A DNA stretch of 64,000 nucleotides from Polaromonas sp. (GTDB taxonomy: Bacteria > Pseudomonadota > Gammaproteobacteria > Burkholderiales > Burkholderiaceae_C). The number at the start of each line of letters is the position of its first letter. Position 1 is the stretch's first letter. Below the pieces are notes generated by a model. It worked only from the letters and a program-made list of their open reading frames with translations. It made no database searches and was not told the DNA's origin. The DNA is taken from NCBI RefSeq assembly GCF_029945895.1, contig NZ_JAQSDL010000110.1:47967-111966 (forward strand), written 5' to 3'. Positions 61,078 to 64,000 of the stretch are shown here, piece by piece. The translations under genes were made by a program, and so were the position numbers.

Positions 61078-63297
61078 CTACAGTTTCGCAAGAAAGGAAG
61101 CTGGGATTTTTTTTCGAACAGTATTCCTGTCTTCTTCCGGCGCCGCGGCAAGCGCCTCACGGTACGACGACAGCGCTTTGGCTTCATCATTTTTCTGATG
61201 TGCATAGAGGTTGCCCAGATTGAGCAACCCATCCACCCGCTCAGCGGGCCATTTCCGGTTGCGCAGTTCCATGCCCTGGATCGCCAGTTCGTAGTCACCG
61301 TTTCGCAGACCCAGCACCCACGCCCCATTGACAATGTCCCGGTCAAAGACATCTTCAGTCAGGGATTTTTTTGTGAGTCTTATGGCTTCTGATTCCTGTC
61401 CTGTCCGACTGAGCAGGATGATTTCCAGAGAACGCACGGCTGGCGCTTGTGGCTGGATTTTTTTGCATCGATCAAGGTAATAAATTGCCCTCTCCAGATT
61501 GCCTGTTTGCACATAGCCACGCGCAATATTTGCCAGAATGACGACGACGTAGGGTCGCGATGGAACGACCGTTTCCCAGATCCGAATGGCGGTTTTCCAG
61601 TCGCCCCAGCGCGCCATTTCGTCGGCCACCATTGGCGTCAGCTTCCGGTAGTGCGGGTTGATGGAAATCCCCTGGCCCAGCGAATTCAACATGGCCGATT
61701 TTGTGGCGTCCCACCGGGGATTGTTTGGGTCCCTGGACTGGGAAATTGCAAGCGCCATCTGCACGGCCTTGACTATCTTCTCCTCTGACTCCATGGCCTG
61801 ATGCGAAATGTAGGCAGCGAGTGCCATCAGCAACGCCGTCGTTAACGCCAATTGCCGGGAATAGGCGGGACGCCATGTCACGGCGCTGGCGATCCACCGG
61901 CCGCTCTTGTATAAACGGGCGTCCGAGGCTGTGAGTAAAGCCAGACAGATTGCAAAGATGGCACCCGTGCTTGCCAGGCGCCAAGGAAAACCGGCGTTGC
62001 TCACGATCATCAGCGCCAGGAGGCTCGACAAAGCTGTAGCCCTCAGCGGTGCCTCGGCCAGCGCCGCGTCATCCTGGCTCTTGAATGTCCTCCAGACTGC
62101 CAGCGCGAGATACGCCATCAAGGCCAGGACAAAGAACCATCCGATCAAACCGTATTCAGCGAGCAACTGAAGAATTTCATTGTGAGCGTAATAGTCCGTC
62201 TCGAGCTGAGATTCGGCCGTTTGATAGAGCGGTGCAAAGACTTCCCATGCGCCAGCGCCCACGCCGATCAGAGGATTGGACTGAATCATTCTTCCCGTTG
62301 CTTTCCACATGGTCAGCCGGATGGAAAAGGACCCTGTTTTGAATTCATCTTTTCCGATGGCCGAAGCCGTTCGGAGTAGACCTCGTTCCAGCGCGGTCTG
62401 CCCCTTGAGCTCGCCCAGGATTTTCGGATTGCCGGTTTGGATGGAGCCCAGACCGAACACGGTCACCAGTAGCAACACAACCACGAGTACACGCTGGAAC
62501 CCACTCCATGCTGGAAAGAACAGCTGCCTGCGGTACAGAAAACCAACTACTGGGAAGACGACAAACAAAAGCAGCCACATGGCGGCCAATGCGGAGCGCG
62601 TGCCTGTCATCAACAATGCGACGATGCTCAGCGCTGAGGTAAACGTGAGTCCCAGGATCAATTTTGGGTTCCTGGCCTGCACCAGAAGCCAGAACGAAAA
62701 TGGCAGAGCGCAGACCACATACTCCGCAAAGAAATTGCGATTGGCGAAAGTCGAGGCTGGATTTGGTCCCTGCGCGAAATAGCTGAAATTGATCCAGAAC
62801 TGGAGGGCGGCCCACACCGAAGCGACAACTGCGCCGCCGTGGATGGCCCAGGCAAGTGCAGGCAGGCGCTCGCGGGAGAGCGTATTGAGGCCAATCCACA
62901 AAAGCAGGCTGAAAACAAACCACCGTATCGCCTCGACACCGCCAAGGTAGGCATGTGACCACACCATGCTGCCGAGGGCATAAAGCATCAGTGCCACCGG
63001 GAGCCACATCAAGGGATGCCAACGCAGATTTTCGCGGCGAGCACGCTGCTGTACAAAAAAAAGCAGGCCTGCGCCCAGTGCTGAAAACGACACCACCGTG
63101 GACTTGAGGGTGTCTTGCAACAGTGTTTCCTGGGGGGCGCCGATGGCCGGTGTCAGGAACATCATGAAACAGAGAATGGCCACCACCCAGGTGCCGTTGG
63201 CGGCCTCTGTCACCACGGTCGTACCGTGAATGCCTTCAGGCGCGACGCTTTCAGCCGGTAGAGCGAGGTGCCTGGGAGACTTCTTTTTCTTGACCAT
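61078..63297 (-). CDS. Wzy/O-antigen-ligase-like membrane protein with C-terminal helical repeats
   Basis: A 739-residue protein. About ten to twelve transmembrane helices fill residues ~35-490, including the Wzy_C-type segment RLTMWKATGRMIQSNPLIGVGAGAWEVFAPLYQ. A periplasmic loop has NPASTFANRNFFAEYVVCALPF, which resembles the conserved region of O-antigen ligases and PglL-type O-oligosaccharyltransferases. The C-terminal ~200 residues contain TPR-like repeats (VVILANIARGYVQTGNLERAIYYLDRC). Given pilW and pilZ in this window, a pilin-glycosylation role is possible but unproven. By eye the GC content is somewhat lower than that of its neighbours. Confidence 0.8.
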   Translation of the reverse strand: MVKKKKSPRHLALPAESVAPEGIHGTTVVTEAANGTWVVAILCFMMFLTPAIGAPQETLLQDTLKSTVVSFSALGAGLLFFVQQRARRENLRWHPLMWLPVALMLYALGSMVWSHAYLGGVEAIRWFVFSLLLWIGLNTLSRERLPALAWAIHGGAVVASVWAALQFWINFSYFAQGPNPASTFANRNFFAEYVVCALPFSFWLLVQARNPKLILGLTFTSALSIVALLMTGTRSALAAMWLLLFVVFPVVGFLYRRQLFFPAWSGFQRVLVVVLLLVTVFGLGSIQTGNPKILGELKGQTALERGLLRTASAIGKDEFKTGSFSIRLTMWKATGRMIQSNPLIGVGAGAWEVFAPLYQTAESQLETDYYAHNEILQLLAEYGLIGWFFVLALMAYLALAVWRTFKSQDDAALAEAPLRATALSSLLALMIVSNAGFPWRLASTGAIFAICLALLTASDARLYKSGRWIASAVTWRPAYSRQLALTTALLMALAAYISHQAMESEEKIVKAVQMALAISQSRDPNNPRWDATKSAMLNSLGQGISINPHYRKLTPMVADEMARWGDWKTAIRIWETVVPSRPYVVVILANIARGYVQTGNLERAIYYLDRCKKIQPQAPAVRSLEIILLSRTGQESEAIRLTKKSLTEDVFDRDIVNGAWVLGLRNGDYELAIQGMELRNRKWPAERVDGLLNLGNLYAHQKNDEAKALSSYREALAAAPEEDRNTVRKKIPASFLAKL

Positions 63298-63417
63298 GAG
63301 AAAGGGGTTTTAACAAATTACCGTGACAACGTCTTGCTGATCACATCATGAATCCGGCAATGTCGCTCTGTGTCCGGATCACGCGCAGGGGCATTTAGTT
63401 GCGGGTAAGCATGCTTC

Positions 63418-64000
63418 TCATAGCCTCTTGACCATCTCGATATGGGCAATCGCCACCTCATCGAAAGGCTCGCCGCGTGGCGTGAAACCCATGCGGCTGT
63501 AAAAACCCTCGGCGCTGCGCTGGGCGTGCAGCAATACCTCGGTATCGCCGCGTTGCCGCGCGTGGGCCATCAGGGCGTGCAGCAGGTCGCGTCCCAGGCG
63601 GGTACCCCTTAGCACCCGGCTCACCGCCATGCGCCCGATTTTTCCGGTGCCGGGGGCGTGTTGCAGCAGCCGGCCTGTGGCCACTGGCTGGCCCAGGCCG
63701 TTGTAGGCCACGGCATGCACGGCGCTGTGGTCGGCTTCGTCCCATTCCATCTCCAGCGGAATGCCCTGCTCTTCGATGAACACTTCGGACCGGACGGCAC
63801 CCGCATGGGGGCCAAGGTCGGCCCAGGAGCCCAGCTTGAGCGAAACCATGGGCTCGCCGGCTTCATAGGCGGTCAGGATGCGGCGCAGGCCGTCGGGCAC
63901 CGGCCGGGAGGTTTGTGTAACGGGGTCGGCAAACACATAGATCAGCTCGCTGGTGATCAGCAACTGCTCGCCGCGGAAAATGGCGCCGGTGAACACCATG
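63418..64000 (-). CDS. Thioesterase (YbgC-like) C-terminus fused to a GNAT acetyltransferase (5' end outside window)
   Basis: Reading right to left, the first ~50 visible residues (GAIFRGEQLLITSELIYVFADP and QTSRPVPDGLRRILTAYEAGEP) match the end of a YbgC/4-hydroxybenzoyl-CoA hotdog thioesterase. The frame continues without a stop into a GNAT domain (VRSEVFIEEQGIPLEMEWDEADHS; acetyl-CoA motif MAVSRVLRGTRLGRDLLHALMAHA; EGFYSRMGFTPRGEPFDEVAI). The thioesterase start is beyond base 64000. An internal GNAT start at 63849 would make it a separate gene, but the open frame favours a natural fusion. Confidence 0.7.
   Translation of the reverse strand, partial: MVFTGAIFRGEQLLITSELIYVFADPVTQTSRPVPDGLRRILTAYEAGEPMVSLKLGSWADLGPHAGAVRSEVFIEEQGIPLEMEWDEADHSAVHAVAYNGLGQPVATGRLLQHAPGTGKIGRMAVSRVLRGTRLGRDLLHALMAHARQRGDTEVLLHAQRSAEGFYSRMGFTPRGEPFDEVAIAHIEMVKRL

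Overview
The window looks like a chromosomal segment of a high-GC betaproteobacterium, most likely Burkholderiales, family Comamonadaceae (Polaromonas/Rhodoferax/Variovorax-like). This rests on the gene order ndk-rlmN-pilW-rodZ-ispG-hisS-yfgM-bamB-der-hfq-hflX-hflK-hflC-hisZ-purA, on frequent GTG/TTG starts and overlapping stop/start codons, and on two dispersed repeat families that resemble repeats I remember from Comamonadaceae genomes. I see no rRNA, tRNA, CRISPR array, prophage or insertion sequence.

Layout. 1-17.1 kb is a conserved plus-strand housekeeping block: the tail of a probable RluB, ndk, rlmN, type IV pilus pilW, rodZ, isoprenoid ispG, hisS, envelope yfgM/bamB, the GTPases der and hflX, hfq, the FtsH regulators hflK/hflC, hisZ, purA and a phosphoribosyltransferase. 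17.1-28 kb is mixed: an orphan AT-richer gene, metC, a 57-residue basic protein, mnmH, a TesA-like esterase divergent from an orphan YbbA-type ATPase, a class III cyclase behind a truncated sensor remnant, rlmB, a split chromate transporter, an EamA exporter, a MarR-GNAT fusion and a second MarR.

28-37.9 kb is a catabolic region. A MarR gene is divergent from a five-gene operon: flavin reductase, NicX-like Fe(II) ring-cleavage dioxygenase, NicD-like hydrolase, acyl-CoA-dehydrogenase-fold protein lacking both usual catalytic glutamates, and CoA ligase. Beta-oxidation genes follow (FadB-like, thiolase, acyl-CoA dehydrogenase). I read it as a candidate CoA-linked ring-cleavage pathway. It is the best candidate here for an undescribed system.

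38-52.3 kb holds envelope and stress-type genes: an OmpA-like porin, small membrane and lipoproteins, a methyltransferase, a GST, a glycine-zipper/DUF2383 protein, a YXWGXW protein, the Ku-LigD end-joining operon, a CHRD lipoprotein, small exported proteins and phaB. A TCCTACA-type motif recurs in its intergenic regions. 52.8-54.8 kb has an Xre/RES toxin-antitoxin pair with a perfect operator palindrome and an ankyrin protein. 54.8-64 kb has tatD, pilZ, holB, tmk and mltG on the minus strand, ygfZ and a TANGO2-like gene on the plus strand, a Wzy/O-antigen-ligase-like protein with a repeat tail, and a thioesterase-GNAT fusion that runs off the end.

About eleven copies of a ~60-bp bipartite palindromic element are scattered through the window. 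Some lie inside genes in frame (bamB, eamA twice, ygfZ). One supplies a stop codon plus terminator-like hairpin, and another a Shine-Dalgarno sequence. A separate ~92-bp GC-rich repeat occurs three times.
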